A DNA stretch of 64,000 nucleotides from Marinifilaceae bacterium (GTDB lineage Bacteria; Bacteroidota; Bacteroidia; Bacteroidales; Marinifilaceae), in assembly GCA_017936285.1 (NCBI GenBank), contig JAGBFU010000054.1:17766-81765 (forward strand), in the 5' to 3' direction. The notes below the pieces were generated by a model. That model was given only the letters and a program-made list of their open reading frames with translations, was not told where the DNA came from and made no database searches. The translations under genes were made by a program, and so were the position numbers. This document shows positions 6,762 to 15,757 of this stretch, in pieces (within the stretch, counting starts at the first letter, position 1; every line of letters begins with the position of its first letter).

Positions 6762-8014
6762 TGGATATAAAGTTAGATAAGAAACCGTGGTATATCAGGC
6801 GCAGGTCGATGTTATTGTGGGCCGTGCCGTTGGCAGTGCTGTTAATATACCTGTTAGTGGGGGCATTCGGACCATCGAAAAGGGGGGTGTCAATGCGCGA
6901 TATAAAAATTTCGACAGTAGAGTTTGCCGACTTTGCCGATTATATCGACGTTGAGGGAGTTGTGTTGCCTATTATGACAATCAAGGTGAATAGTAAAGAG
7001 GCCGGCACGGTTGCACGAATTGTTAAGGATGATGGTGCAATGCTTAATGCCGGTGATACAATTTTGGTTTTGGAGAATTCGGCTCTTGAACGTGAAATTC
7101 AGGATATGCAGGATGAGTGGGAGAAGTTAAAGATAAGCAATCGCGAAAAACTGGTCCAAATGGAGAAGAGTTCATTGAATTTACAGATTGAGGCTCTTAA
7201 TAATACGTATGAGTTACAGAGGATGGAGAAACAGATTGCTCAAGAGCGTCAGGAGTATGAGATAGGTGCGAAGAGTGCTGCACAGCTGCAACTTACCGAA
7301 GATGAGTACCAATATAAAGCAGAGAAGGTGCGATTGCAGCGTGAAACTTTAAAGCATGATTCAATTGTAACAGAGTTGCAAAAGGAGTTGCTTATTAACG
7401 ATTTGGAGCGTGAACGAAGACGCGTTGAAAACTCGAACAGCCGTTTGGATAACTTGGTGGTTCGTGCTCCAATTGCCGGGCAGTTAAGCTCTGTGGGAGT
7501 TGTGATAGGTCAGCAGCTTTCCGAAGGGTATGGAGTTGCGGAGATGAAGGTCTTGACCCAATATAAAATCTCAACCTCGATAAGCGAGTACTACATTGAC
7601 AGGGTCTCATTGGGGTTGCCTGCTACCATAAATTATCAGAATATGAACTATCCTTTGAAGGTGTCGAAGGTGGTTCCTGAAATTAAAGATAGAACCTTTA
7701 AAGCTGACTTGATATTTACCGATACCATGCCCGATAATTTGAGAGTGGGAAAGAGTTACCGACTCCAGATTGAGTTGGGACAACCCGAGAAGATGTTGAC
7801 GGTGGATCGTGGCGACTTTATTCAAGAGACAGGAGGTTTATGGATATATAAACTTAATGAGAGTGGCACAAAAGCAACAAAGGTAAAGATTCATATTGAT
7901 CGCCAGAATCCGTCGAAGGTCTCGATAGCCGATGGTTTGCGTGAAGGAGACAGAGTGGTGGTTGCAGGATATGCAGATTTTAAAGGAGTTGATGAGTTAA
8001 TAATAAAAAATTAG
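6761..8014 (+). CDS. HlyD/RND-type periplasmic adaptor (membrane fusion) protein
   Basis: 417 residues. A signal anchor at about 18-37 places the rest in the periplasm. A split lipoyl/barrel-sandwich domain (around 60-105 and 225-260) flanks a long charged alpha-helical hairpin (about 105-225, rich in Glu/Gln/Arg/Leu). This is followed by beta-barrel and membrane-proximal domains. The adaptor lies between the two permease genes, 1 nt overlapping upstream and 9 nt before the next. It should link the permeases to a TolC-like outer-membrane channel, which is not encoded in this operon. Confidence 0.9.
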   Translation: MDIKLDKKPWYIRRRSMLLWAVPLAVLLIYLLVGAFGPSKRGVSMRDIKISTVEFADFADYIDVEGVVLPIMTIKVNSKEAGTVARIVKDDGAMLNAGDTILVLENSALEREIQDMQDEWEKLKISNREKLVQMEKSSLNLQIEALNNTYELQRMEKQIAQERQEYEIGAKSAAQLQLTEDEYQYKAEKVRLQRETLKHDSIVTELQKELLINDLERERRRVENSNSRLDNLVVRAPIAGQLSSVGVVIGQQLSEGYGVAEMKVLTQYKISTSISEYYIDRVSLGLPATINYQNMNYPLKVSKVVPEIKDRTFKADLIFTDTMPDNLRVGKSYRLQIELGQPEKMLTVDRGDFIQETGGLWIYKLNESGTKATKVKIHIDRQNPSKVSIADGLREGDRVVVAGYADFKGVDELIIKN

Positions 8015-8023
8015 ATTACAGAT

Positions 8024-10258
8024 ATGATTTTACACTATTTTAAAATGGCATTACGCCAACTCTACAGGGTTAAATGGCAAGCCTTGGTGAGCGTCTTGGG
8101 AATGGGAGCAGGCTTGATTCTGTTTGCAGTATGTAACTCTTTTCTTAGGAGTGAATTAGCGGCAAATCGTGAGTTTGCCACATACGATAGATTGGTGTGC
8201 CCTACCTATTACAGAGATGGGAAGCCTCTTGGTAATCAAATCATTTTCAAGGGCGAGGGAGTTGGGGATAAACTTGTCGAATCGCCTATGGTCGATGGAG
8301 TGGTATTTTCTCGAGGTTGGGCAGCGTGCCTTGTTTCGGCCTCTGATGGAGTAGAGTTAAATGCCCGTTTTGTGTGTTACGAGGGGGAGTTCAGTAAGGT
8401 GTTCCCCATGGAGTTGGTTGAGGGTACTATGGCTCCATTCGATGACGATAACAAATGTATAATAATCTCAAAGGCATTTGCCGAAAGGATTTTTGGAACT
8501 TCCACAAATGTTATTGGAAAGGAGATAAATGTTGTACGTGTTGAAGGAACCGACATAGGCGAACCATTAAGGGTGGTGGCGGTAGTTAAGGATTACCGCA
8601 AAAGCACCGGAAGTGCATTGGGAGAGTTTGATTTTATCCTTAATGCAAAATCGAGTAGTGCCAAACCCTTGATTAATACTAATCCCTACTACCGTATCTA
8701 TCTTACAATGCGTTCAATGGATGAACTGGAGGCATTAAACAATATTTCGGAAAAGGAGAGATGGTCGGAATACGATATGTCGAAATCTATGCGAAGGGTA
8801 CAAGATAGCCCACTCTGTTTTAACCATATTTCAGATTTCAATAGAACCGAGATAAAGGTCTTTTTAGTTGTTTCAATAGCGGGATTTGCAATCCTTTTGG
8901 TCTCGATAGTCTATATATTGAATCTCTTTATCGGACTCTTTATGTTGCGAGCAAAGGAGCTGAAACTGCGTAATTTTCTGGGAGCCGGATACATCTCTAA
9001 CTCGTTACTGCTCTTTGCGGAGTTGCTTATTGTAACGCTCTGTTCGTTAATTGTGTCGATAATCTTTTGCGATATACTCTATAAGGTGGTCGATGTCGAT
9101 GCCTATTTGGTGCTATCCAAAGTGCAGATTATACAACATTTGTTGCACTATTCGCTTTTGTTGTTAGCTTTGTTTATGGTGGTTTCGGTTATATCTGTGT
9201 TTATGGTAAACAAGGTTAGGAATTCCAAACACCGAGTGAAGAATGTAACCTTGGCGGTGCAATTCTTTATAACACTGCTCTTTCTGGCAACCTCCTTAAT
9301 CTTTAATTCAGTTCGAGCAGACAGAATTAACTCGGTTGCCCCCTATATATCTGAAACTCAAATGAAACAAATCTTAGTGATGCGAGCCCCGGCTCCATAC
9401 GAAAAATTCAGTATGTTCAAGAGCGATATTGAATCCATGCCGCAGTATAGTGTAGCATGGCGTGACACCAGATATGGAATGTTCGAAGAGAGGTTACTTT
9501 CAAAATATCTTGTAAATGTAGATTATTTGAAGATGCTTAATCTACCCGGATCGGAAAATTTGAATGAGGGAGACAAATTCTGCTACATTACCAAAGATAT
9601 GGAGAGTGCTGTTGATGAGAATGGCAATATAATGCTTGACAATGAGGTTTTCACAGTTACCCATGTAATTGGTGGTAATTCTCCGAGAGAGAGTGTTGTT
9701 TATCTTCCCTCGAATGGATGGGAACCCAATCGTTGTGAACTGTTTATAAAGATAAATGATGAATACTCATTTAAGGATGGGTATGAAAGAGTCTGTGAGC
9801 AGATTAATAAATACTATGTAATGAATAATTCAATGATTGCGACTTTTTATTTGCAGACGGTAGGTGGCGATGTCTCAATCTTTATGACAATAGCCTTTTG
9901 TGCAATGGTAATCTCGCTTCTGATAACCGTTTCCGGAATAGTAGGAACTATAACCCTTGATACCGACCGTAGAAAGAAGGAGGTGGCTATCCGCAAAATT
10001 AATGGTGCCGGATTCAAGCAGATCTATTGGCTCTTTGCCAAACTCTATTTCAAGATATATGTAATAGTTGCTCTATTGGTTACGTTGATAATATTTTATG
10101 TAAACAATTTGCAACTGCTTGGCCAATTCATTACAGTCTCTTTATTAGAGTGGATTGCTGTTTATCTGTTTGCTGCACTCGTGATATTTATATCAATATG
10201 TTCTAAAATATACCAAGTGGCACGAATAAATCCATCTGCTCTGCTTAGAGCAGAGTAA
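8024..10258 (+). CDS. FtsX/MacB-like ABC transporter permease (second of pair)
   Basis: 744 residues, a clear paralogue of the permease at 4455-6761. It shares the opening MILHYFKMALRQL, the internal FMLRAKELKLRNFLGAG, the C-terminal RRKKEVAIRKINGAGFKQIYW and the closing ARINPSALLRAE. Topology is the same: N-terminal helix, periplasmic domain, three helices, fourth helix, second periplasmic domain, FtsX. The periplasmic parts have diverged most. The two permeases presumably form a heterodimer served by the single ATPase downstream. Confidence 0.88.
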   Translation: MILHYFKMALRQLYRVKWQALVSVLGMGAGLILFAVCNSFLRSELAANREFATYDRLVCPTYYRDGKPLGNQIIFKGEGVGDKLVESPMVDGVVFSRGWAACLVSASDGVELNARFVCYEGEFSKVFPMELVEGTMAPFDDDNKCIIISKAFAERIFGTSTNVIGKEINVVRVEGTDIGEPLRVVAVVKDYRKSTGSALGEFDFILNAKSSSAKPLINTNPYYRIYLTMRSMDELEALNNISEKERWSEYDMSKSMRRVQDSPLCFNHISDFNRTEIKVFLVVSIAGFAILLVSIVYILNLFIGLFMLRAKELKLRNFLGAGYISNSLLLFAELLIVTLCSLIVSIIFCDILYKVVDVDAYLVLSKVQIIQHLLHYSLLLLALFMVVSVISVFMVNKVRNSKHRVKNVTLAVQFFITLLFLATSLIFNSVRADRINSVAPYISETQMKQILVMRAPAPYEKFSMFKSDIESMPQYSVAWRDTRYGMFEERLLSKYLVNVDYLKMLNLPGSENLNEGDKFCYITKDMESAVDENGNIMLDNEVFTVTHVIGGNSPRESVVYLPSNGWEPNRCELFIKINDEYSFKDGYERVCEQINKYYVMNNSMIATFYLQTVGGDVSIFMTIAFCAMVISLLITVSGIVGTITLDTDRRKKEVAIRKINGAGFKQIYWLFAKLYFKIYVIVALLVTLIIFYVNNLQLLGQFITVSLLEWIAVYLFAALVIFISICSKIYQVARINPSALLRAE

Positions 10259-10286
10259 AAATGTATAAACAATAAAAAATATAGAT

Positions 10287-10961
10287 ATGATTAAGGTTGA
10301 GAAATTAAGAAAAATCTTCAAGACTGAAGAGGTTGAGACTTGGGCACTAAACAATGTGTCAATTCAAATTAAACAAGGAGAATTTGTTGCAATCATGGGA
10401 CCGTCGGGTTGTGGAAAGTCAACGCTGTTGAGCATATTGGGCCTATTGGATAACCCCACCGAGGGAAACTACTTTCTTGATGGAGTCAATGTTGCTTCAT
10501 TTAATGAGTCGCAGAGAAATTCATTGAGAAAGGGAAAGATAGGCTTTGTATTCCAGAGCTTCAATCTTATTGATGAGTTGAATGTTTATGAAAACATAGA
10601 GTTGCCTTTGCTCTATATGGGAATAGGCTCGTCAGAGCGTAAACGTAAAGTGAACGAGGCTATGGAGCGTATGGGAATCTCGCATAGAAGCAAGCATTTC
10701 CCTAATCAGCTTTCAGGAGGTCAGCAGCAGCGTGTTGCAATTGCTCGTGCAATTGTGGTGAACCCTAAGTTGATTCTTGCCGATGAGCCGACAGGAAATC
10801 TGGACTCAAAAAATGGAAAAGAGGTTATGACTCTTCTCGGCGAGTTGCATAAGAGCGGAACAACAATCGTTATGGTTACCCACTCTCAGCACGATGCAAG
10901 CTATGCTGACCGTGTAATTAACCTGTTTGATGGAGAGGTTGTCACCGAGGTAACAATGTAA
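10287..10961 (+). CDS. ABC transporter ATPase, MacB/LolD family
   Basis: 224 residues, the normal length for this family. Walker A is GPSGCGKST (38-46), the Q-loop reads GFVFQSFNL, the signature is LSGGQQQR, Walker B is LILADEPTGNLD and the switch His is in VTHSQHDA. It is the last gene of the export operon (28 nt after the second permease) and is followed directly by a strong terminator. It energises the two FtsX-type permeases. Confidence 0.93.
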   Translation: MIKVEKLRKIFKTEEVETWALNNVSIQIKQGEFVAIMGPSGCGKSTLLSILGLLDNPTEGNYFLDGVNVASFNESQRNSLRKGKIGFVFQSFNLIDELNVYENIELPLLYMGIGSSERKRKVNEAMERMGISHRSKHFPNQLSGGQQQRVAIARAIVVNPKLILADEPTGNLDSKNGKEVMTLLGELHKSGTTIVMVTHSQHDASYADRVINLFDGEVVTEVTM

Positions 10962-10980
10962 CAAAAATTACTTGATAGCA

Positions 10981-11026
10981 AAAATCCCTTGTAGCTGTCA
11001 AAAACTTCAGTTACAAGGGATTTTTT
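10981..11026. terminator. Bidirectional intrinsic terminator between ABC operon and tRNA cluster
   Basis: A 13-bp perfect stem (AAAATCCCTTGTA with TACAAGGGATTTT), an 18-nt loop, then a T run on the plus strand. On the minus strand the stem is also followed by T residues. It can therefore end both the ABC operon and the opposing tRNA transcript, whose last tRNA ends right at 11026. Confidence 0.85.
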
Positions 11027-11112
11027 GGTGCCCAGAACAGGACTCGAACCTGCACAGCCGTAAGGCCACTACCACCTCAAAGTAGCGTGTATACCAATTT
11101 CACCACCTGGGC
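11026..11112 (-). tRNA. tRNA-Leu (anticodon GAG)
   Basis: A class II tRNA: acceptor GCCCAGG pairs with TCTGGGC, the anticodon stem-loop CTACT-TTGAGGT-GGTAG gives GAG, there is a long variable arm, and the T arm is GCAGG-TTCGAGT-CCTGT. The discriminator A is followed by an encoded CCA (11028-11026). It is the last of three tRNAs in one minus-strand transcript. Confidence 0.92.
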
Positions 11113-11130
11113 ATTATCAGATAAAAAATG

Positions 11131-11214
11131 TACCCGAAATAGGACTCGAACCTACACAGCCGTAAAGCCACTAGAACCTGAAACTAGCGTGTCTACCAAT
11201 TCCACCACTCGGGC
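11131..11214 (-). tRNA. tRNA-Leu (anticodon CAG)
   Basis: A class II tRNA with long variable arm and anticodon loop TTCAGGT (CAG). The acceptor is GCCCGAG/TTCGGGT, so 1-72 and 7-66 are G-U pairs. CCA is not encoded. It is 18 nt upstream of the GAG leucine tRNA and very similar to it, so the pair probably arose by tandem duplication. Confidence 0.92.
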
Positions 11215-11265
11215 ATTATTCAAAAAATAGTTTTGAATGTTATAATTCAAAACTATCCAACTCAG

Positions 11266-11336
11266 TTGTCCCACCAGGACTCGAACCTGGACAAACAGAA
11301 CCAAAACCTGTTGTGCTGCCATTACACCATAGGACA
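11266..11336 (-). tRNA. tRNA-Gln (anticodon TTG)
   Basis: A 71-nt tRNA. Acceptor TGTCCTA pairs with TGGGACA, the anticodon stem-loop ACAGG-TTTTGGT-TCTGT gives TTG, and the T arm is CCAGG-TTCGAGT-CCTGG with discriminator A. CCA is not encoded. It is the first gene of the tRNA cluster, 28 nt downstream of a consensus promoter. Confidence 0.92.
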
Positions 11337-11363
11337 AAGCCATCTTTTCCTTAAAAGACGGTG

Positions 11364-11393
11364 CAAAGGTATATAAAAAATGTTATATTGCAA
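11364..11393 (-). promoter_or_regulatory. Promoter of the Gln-Leu-Leu tRNA cluster
   Basis: On the minus strand: TTG (11393-11391), 19 nt, TACCTTTG (11371-11364). It matches the Bacteroidota consensus in both boxes and in spacing, and lies 28 nt before the tRNA-Gln 5' end. Confidence 0.75.
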
Positions 11394-11423
11394 ATTATAT
11401 TCGGAAATTTCGCATAAAATATG

Positions 11424-11431
11424 TACTTTCG
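11424..11431 (+). promoter_or_regulatory. Possible -7 box of the DUF2723 gene
   Basis: TACTTTCG, similar to TAnnTTTG, about 47 nt before the start codon at 11478. No clear TTG at the proper distance. Confidence 0.3.
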
Positions 11432-11477
11432 TGGCTTGAAATAAAACAGAACTTATTTGCTCTGAAATATATAGAAT

Positions 11478-14400
11478 ATGAATTATAAGATAGCAAACAG
11501 ATTAACCGGAGCAGTGGCATTTTTGATAGCTGCTGTAACCTACATTTTGACCGCAGAGCCTACGACAAGTTTGTGGGATTGTGGTGAGTTTATAACTACC
11601 TCAGTGGGATTACAGGTGGGACACCCCCCCGGAGCTCCGCTCTTTATGATTATCTCGCGTCTGTTTGCAATCTTTGCGCCCTCGCCCGATAAGCAAGCTT
11701 TGATGATTAACTACATGTCGGGAATGTGTTCGGCTGCTACCGTTCTGTTTCTGTGCTGGACAATTACATTCTTTGCGAAGCGTTTGTTGGTTAAGCGTGG
11801 AGAGGAGCCTGCAGGAGCCAAGAAGTGGGCAATATTGTTGTCCGGTTTTGTTGGTTCTGTAGCGTATGCCTTTACTGATACGTTCTGGTTTTCGGCTGTT
11901 GAGGGTGAGGTGTATGCAATGTCATCGCTCTTTACCGCAGTTGTCTTCTGGGCAATTCTGAAGTGGGATGAGTGTGCCGATGAGCCACATTCAAACCGCT
12001 GGTTGGTGTTTATCATGTTCCTGATGGGCTTGTCTGTAGGAGTTCACCTTTTGAACTTGTTGGCAATCCCTGCAATTGTATTCCTGTACTACTTCAGAAA
12101 ATATTCTGTAAGTCGTAAGGGAATTATCTGGGCCTCAATAGCAGCAGTTGTGATATTGGGATTTGTGAACTTTATCCTTATTCCATACGTTATCAAGATT
12201 GCATGTTGGTTTGAGTTGGCCTTTGTAAATGGAATGGGCTTGCCATTTAACACCGGAGTTGTGATATATGTCCTTGCAATTGCTGCGGGATTGTTCTATG
12301 GAATTCGTTATTCTGTGCAGAAGTGTAAACCAATGCTTAATCTGGCTTTGACCTGTTTGATGGTATTCTTTATTGGTTACTCTTCATATGCAATGGTGGT
12401 TATCCGTTCTGTTAGTAACCCTCCAATTGACGAGAATAGTCCCGACAATGTCTTCGATTTGTTGGCATATATCAACCGAGAGCAGTACGGCGACTCGCCG
12501 CTTATTTATGGCCAGTACTATAATGCTCCGTTGGTTGAGACAAAACAGGGTGATCCAATCTATTTCCAGGATAAGGAGAAGGGTATGTATGTGTTGGTGG
12601 ATCACAAGCAGAAGTATGTTTATGACAAACGTTTCTGTACACTCTTCCCAAGAATGCACAGCAGCACTCGTTCATATTTCCCATCGCTTTACGAGAGTTG
12701 GGGAGGAAAACCAAGTGGAAGAACATATAATGTTGATGGACGCAGAGTAACAGCTCCAAGCATGAAGAATAATCTGCAATACTTCTTCAGCTATCAGTTG
12801 AACCACATGTATTGGCGTTACTTTATGTGGAACTTTGCAGGTCGTCAGAACGATGAACAGGGTTATGGTGATGTTGCCGATGGAAACTGGATTTCAGGTA
12901 TAAAATTCCTTGATGAGATTCGTTTGGGAGATCAGGATTATCTTCCGGACAGAACCAAGGAGTCTCCGGCTCACAACAAATACTATCTGTTGCCATTCCT
13001 ATTGGGATTGGTAGGTTTGGCATATCAATGTAGTAAAGGAAAGCAGGGGAAGCAAGATTTCTCTATTGTTATGATTCTGTTCTTCATGACAGGAATAGCA
13101 ATTATTCTGTTCCTGAATCAATCGCCGTTGGAGCCTCGCGAGCGTGACTATGCATACGCAGGTTCATTCTACGCTTTTGCAATATGGATAGGATTGGGAG
13201 TTACTGCGCTATATGATTGGATAGGCCAAAAACTTAAGGCTTCCGATAAGGTTTGGGTTCCGGTTGCTGTTGGAACATTGTGTTTTGTTGCAGTTCCATT
13301 GAATCTGGCTGCCGAAAACTGGGATGACCACGATAGAAGCGGACGCTACGCAACATTGGCATATGCAACCAACTATCTTGAGTCATGTGCTCCTAATGCA
13401 ATTCTCTTTACATACGGAGATAATGATACCTTCCCATTGTGGTATGCACAAGAGGTCGAGGGAATTCGCCGTGATGTAAGAATTGTCAATTTGAGCCTGC
13501 TTTCGGGAGATTGGTACATTGACCAAATGAAGCGTAAGGCATACGAGACCCCGGGAGTTCCAATCTCATTTGCTGATAATCAGTACCATGGAGGAAAACG
13601 TGATATTGTATTGGTTGCTCCGGGTCAGAATCAAAATAATGGAACTGTATCATTGGCAAATGCCCTTCTTTGTGTAAAGGATGATCGCAATAAGGTTGGC
13701 GATTATAACTACATTCCAAGTAAGAAGCTATCGTTGCCTGTAAACAAGCAAGCTGTTATGGCAAATGGATTGGTAAATCCAGATATGGCAGACAGTTTGG
13801 TAGATAACCTTGAGTTTACATTGGGAGGCAACTACTTGACCAAGTCGCAACTTATGGTATTGGATATTTTGAATACCAACAATTGGGAGCGTCCAATCTA
13901 CTTCGGAATAGGAATGGGCGAGGACAACTACATGGGTCTTCAGAAATACTTCCAGCTTGACGGTGCTGCATATCGTTTGGTTCCAATAGAGACAGAGGTT
14001 GAGTCGGGAACTTTAGGCCGCATTGAAACCGAGGTACTTTATGATAACTTGATGAACAAGTACAAGTGGGGCAATATCAATAATCCTGAGGTCTATATAG
14101 ATCACTTCCATCGTTCAACAATTTCGGTAATGGATTTCCGTAATACCTTTATGCGCCTGGCATTGGAGTTGTATAATCAGGGAGATACAGAGCGAGCAAT
14201 TAAGGTTCTTGACAAGGCGATGGAGGAGTTGCCACTATCACAGGTTCCATTTGAGGCATACAGCCCGCTACTTAACTATGTGGCAATGTACTATGAGTTC
14301 GGTGAGCAGGAGAAGGCAGATAAGTTGGCTCTTGATATCCTTGATGATCAATTGCAACAGTTCCGTTATACAACAATCTTGAGCGAGTCGGGACGAGCTG

Positions 14401-14525
14401 ATGCTACAATTAACAGAAACTCTCGCCTGGCTACCGAGAATGTCAAGTATATCATTGAGATGATGAAGATGTTTGGCCGTGAGGAGATGGCTAATCAGAA
14501 ACTAATGGAGTATAGTAATTTCTAA
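11478..14525 (+). CDS. DUF2723 membrane protein (TMEM260-like, putative GT-C glycosyltransferase)
   Basis: 1015 residues: about ten or more transmembrane helices in the first 600 residues, then a soluble C-terminal half with helical repeats of TPR-like character near the end (YNQGDTERAIKVLDKAMEE). The first loop after helix 1 carries an acidic motif (EPTTSLWDCGEFI, D34 and E37) followed by GHPPGAP. This is the hallmark of DUF2723 and resembles the catalytic first-loop acid of GT-C glycosyltransferases. The eukaryotic relative TMEM260 is a protein O-mannosyltransferase. Bacteroidota have a general periplasmic protein O-glycosylation system, so a glycosyl-transfer role is plausible but inferred. 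prfB follows 4 nt later. Confidence 0.8.
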   Translation: MNYKIANRLTGAVAFLIAAVTYILTAEPTTSLWDCGEFITTSVGLQVGHPPGAPLFMIISRLFAIFAPSPDKQALMINYMSGMCSAATVLFLCWTITFFAKRLLVKRGEEPAGAKKWAILLSGFVGSVAYAFTDTFWFSAVEGEVYAMSSLFTAVVFWAILKWDECADEPHSNRWLVFIMFLMGLSVGVHLLNLLAIPAIVFLYYFRKYSVSRKGIIWASIAAVVILGFVNFILIPYVIKIACWFELAFVNGMGLPFNTGVVIYVLAIAAGLFYGIRYSVQKCKPMLNLALTCLMVFFIGYSSYAMVVIRSVSNPPIDENSPDNVFDLLAYINREQYGDSPLIYGQYYNAPLVETKQGDPIYFQDKEKGMYVLVDHKQKYVYDKRFCTLFPRMHSSTRSYFPSLYESWGGKPSGRTYNVDGRRVTAPSMKNNLQYFFSYQLNHMYWRYFMWNFAGRQNDEQGYGDVADGNWISGIKFLDEIRLGDQDYLPDRTKESPAHNKYYLLPFLLGLVGLAYQCSKGKQGKQDFSIVMILFFMTGIAIILFLNQSPLEPRERDYAYAGSFYAFAIWIGLGVTALYDWIGQKLKASDKVWVPVAVGTLCFVAVPLNLAAENWDDHDRSGRYATLAYATNYLESCAPNAILFTYGDNDTFPLWYAQEVEGIRRDVRIVNLSLLSGDWYIDQMKRKAYETPGVPISFADNQYHGGKRDIVLVAPGQNQNNGTVSLANALLCVKDDRNKVGDYNYIPSKKLSLPVNKQAVMANGLVNPDMADSLVDNLEFTLGGNYLTKSQLMVLDILNTNNWERPIYFGIGMGEDNYMGLQKYFQLDGAAYRLVPIETEVESGTLGRIETEVLYDNLMNKYKWGNINNPEVYIDHFHRSTISVMDFRNTFMRLALELYNQGDTERAIKVLDKAMEELPLSQVPFEAYSPLLNYVAMYYEFGEQEKADKLALDILDDQLQQFRYTTILSESGRADATINRNSRLATENVKYIIEMMKMFGREEMANQKLMEYSNF

Positions 14526-14529
14526 GAAT

Positions 14530-15645
14530 ATGATTACTATTGAGCAGTTAAAGGATTTACAAAATCGTGCAGATGCGCTGAACAGATATCTGGATATCGA
14601 GAATAAGCAGATTGAGCTTCACGAGGTGGAGTTGCGTACACAGGATCCCGCCTTTTGGGAGAATCAGAAAGAGGCTGAAAAGGTAATGAAACAACTCCGT
14701 GAGATTCGCTCATGGGTAGAGGGGTATAAGTCTGTACGCTCGTCTCTTGAAGATTTGGAGGTGCTTTTTGATTTTGCCAAGATGGGCGAGGCCTCTGAGG
14801 ATGAGGTCGATGCCTCATACTCTGTACTATTAGAGGAGTTCGAGAAGATAGAGTTAAAGAATATGCTTCGTCAAGAGGCAGATTCTATGGATTGTGTTTT
14901 GAAAATCAATTCTGGAGCGGGAGGAACAGAGAGTCAGGACTGGGCGTCAATGCTTATGCGTATGTATATGCGTTGGGCTGAGAAGAGTGGATACAAAATG
15001 ACTATCAGTAACCTTCAAGAGGGCGATGAGGCAGGAATCAAGACAGTAACAATGCAGATTGAGGGCGATAGCGCATACGGATACCTGAAGAGTGAGAATG
15101 GAGTTCATCGCTTGGTGCGTGTATCTCCATATAACGCTCAGGGTAAGCGAATGACCTCGTTCGCATCAGTATTCGTAACACCTCTTGTCGATGACTCGAT
15201 AGAGGTGGTTGTAAATCCTTCATTGATAACATGGGATTTGTTCCGTTCTGGAGGAGCCGGAGGTCAGAATGTAAATAAGGTTGAGACCGGAGTGCGTTTG
15301 CGCTATCAATACACCGACCCATATACTGGAGAGCAGGAGGAGATTCTTATCGAAAACACCGAGACTCGTTCTCAGCAAGATAACCGTGAGAATGCTTTGC
15401 GTTTGTTGCGTTCACAACTTTACGACCGTGAGCTTCAACATCGTATGGAGGCGCAGGCAAAGCTTGAGGCAGGTAAGAAAAAAATTGAGTGGGGTTCACA
15501 GATACGCAGTTACGTGTTCGATGACCGTCGTGTAAAGGATCATAGAACTAACTACCAAACCTCAGATGTCAACGGAGTAATGGATGGCGATTTGGATGGT
15601 TTCATCAAGGCTTACTTAATGGAGTTCGGCGGCGCTGAAAGTTAA
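14530..15645 (+). CDS. prfB: Peptide chain release factor 2
   Basis: 371 residues. Class I release factor with domain 1 helices, a codon-recognition region and the catalytic GGQ loop (RSGGAGGQNVNKVE), which triggers peptidyl-tRNA hydrolysis. The specificity tripeptide position reads SPY (VRVSPYNAQGKRMTSFASV) instead of the Escherichia coli SPF; the context is that of RF2, not RF1. The N-terminus is colinear with E. coli RF2 but in a single frame: there is no CTTTGA frameshift site after the RYLD segment. It lies 4 nt after the DUF2723 gene and ends at a bidirectional terminator. Confidence 0.95.
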   Translation: MITIEQLKDLQNRADALNRYLDIENKQIELHEVELRTQDPAFWENQKEAEKVMKQLREIRSWVEGYKSVRSSLEDLEVLFDFAKMGEASEDEVDASYSVLLEEFEKIELKNMLRQEADSMDCVLKINSGAGGTESQDWASMLMRMYMRWAEKSGYKMTISNLQEGDEAGIKTVTMQIEGDSAYGYLKSENGVHRLVRVSPYNAQGKRMTSFASVFVTPLVDDSIEVVVNPSLITWDLFRSGGAGGQNVNKVETGVRLRYQYTDPYTGEQEEILIENTETRSQQDNRENALRLLRSQLYDRELQHRMEAQAKLEAGKKKIEWGSQIRSYVFDDRRVKDHRTNYQTSDVNGVMDGDLDGFIKAYLMEFGGAES

Positions 15646-15682
15646 GATAAAGTAGTTATAATTATCAATAAGCAACTATACT

Positions 15683-15727
15683 AATCCCTCCCGATGATCT
15701 TCATTGAAAAGAGAGTCGGGAGGGATT
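15683..15727. terminator. Bidirectional terminator between convergent prfB and clpX
   Basis: A perfect 12-bp stem, AATCCCTCCCGA (15683-15694) with TCGGGAGGGATT (15716-15727), a 21-nt loop and AT-rich tails on both sides. Its position between two converging genes fits shared use. Confidence 0.85.
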
Positions 15728-15757
15728 ATTATTTATAGGGTGTTGGGCTGACAGCTG

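Noticed and set aside
11152..11343. Minus-strand open frame across the tRNA cluster
   Set aside because: It lies wholly on tRNA genes; the amino-acid pattern is the usual shadow of tRNA sequence.
12373..12759. Several overlapping frames of 85-125 codons on both strands inside the DUF2723 gene
   Set aside because: No family pattern or promoters; the long membrane-protein frame explains the coding signal.
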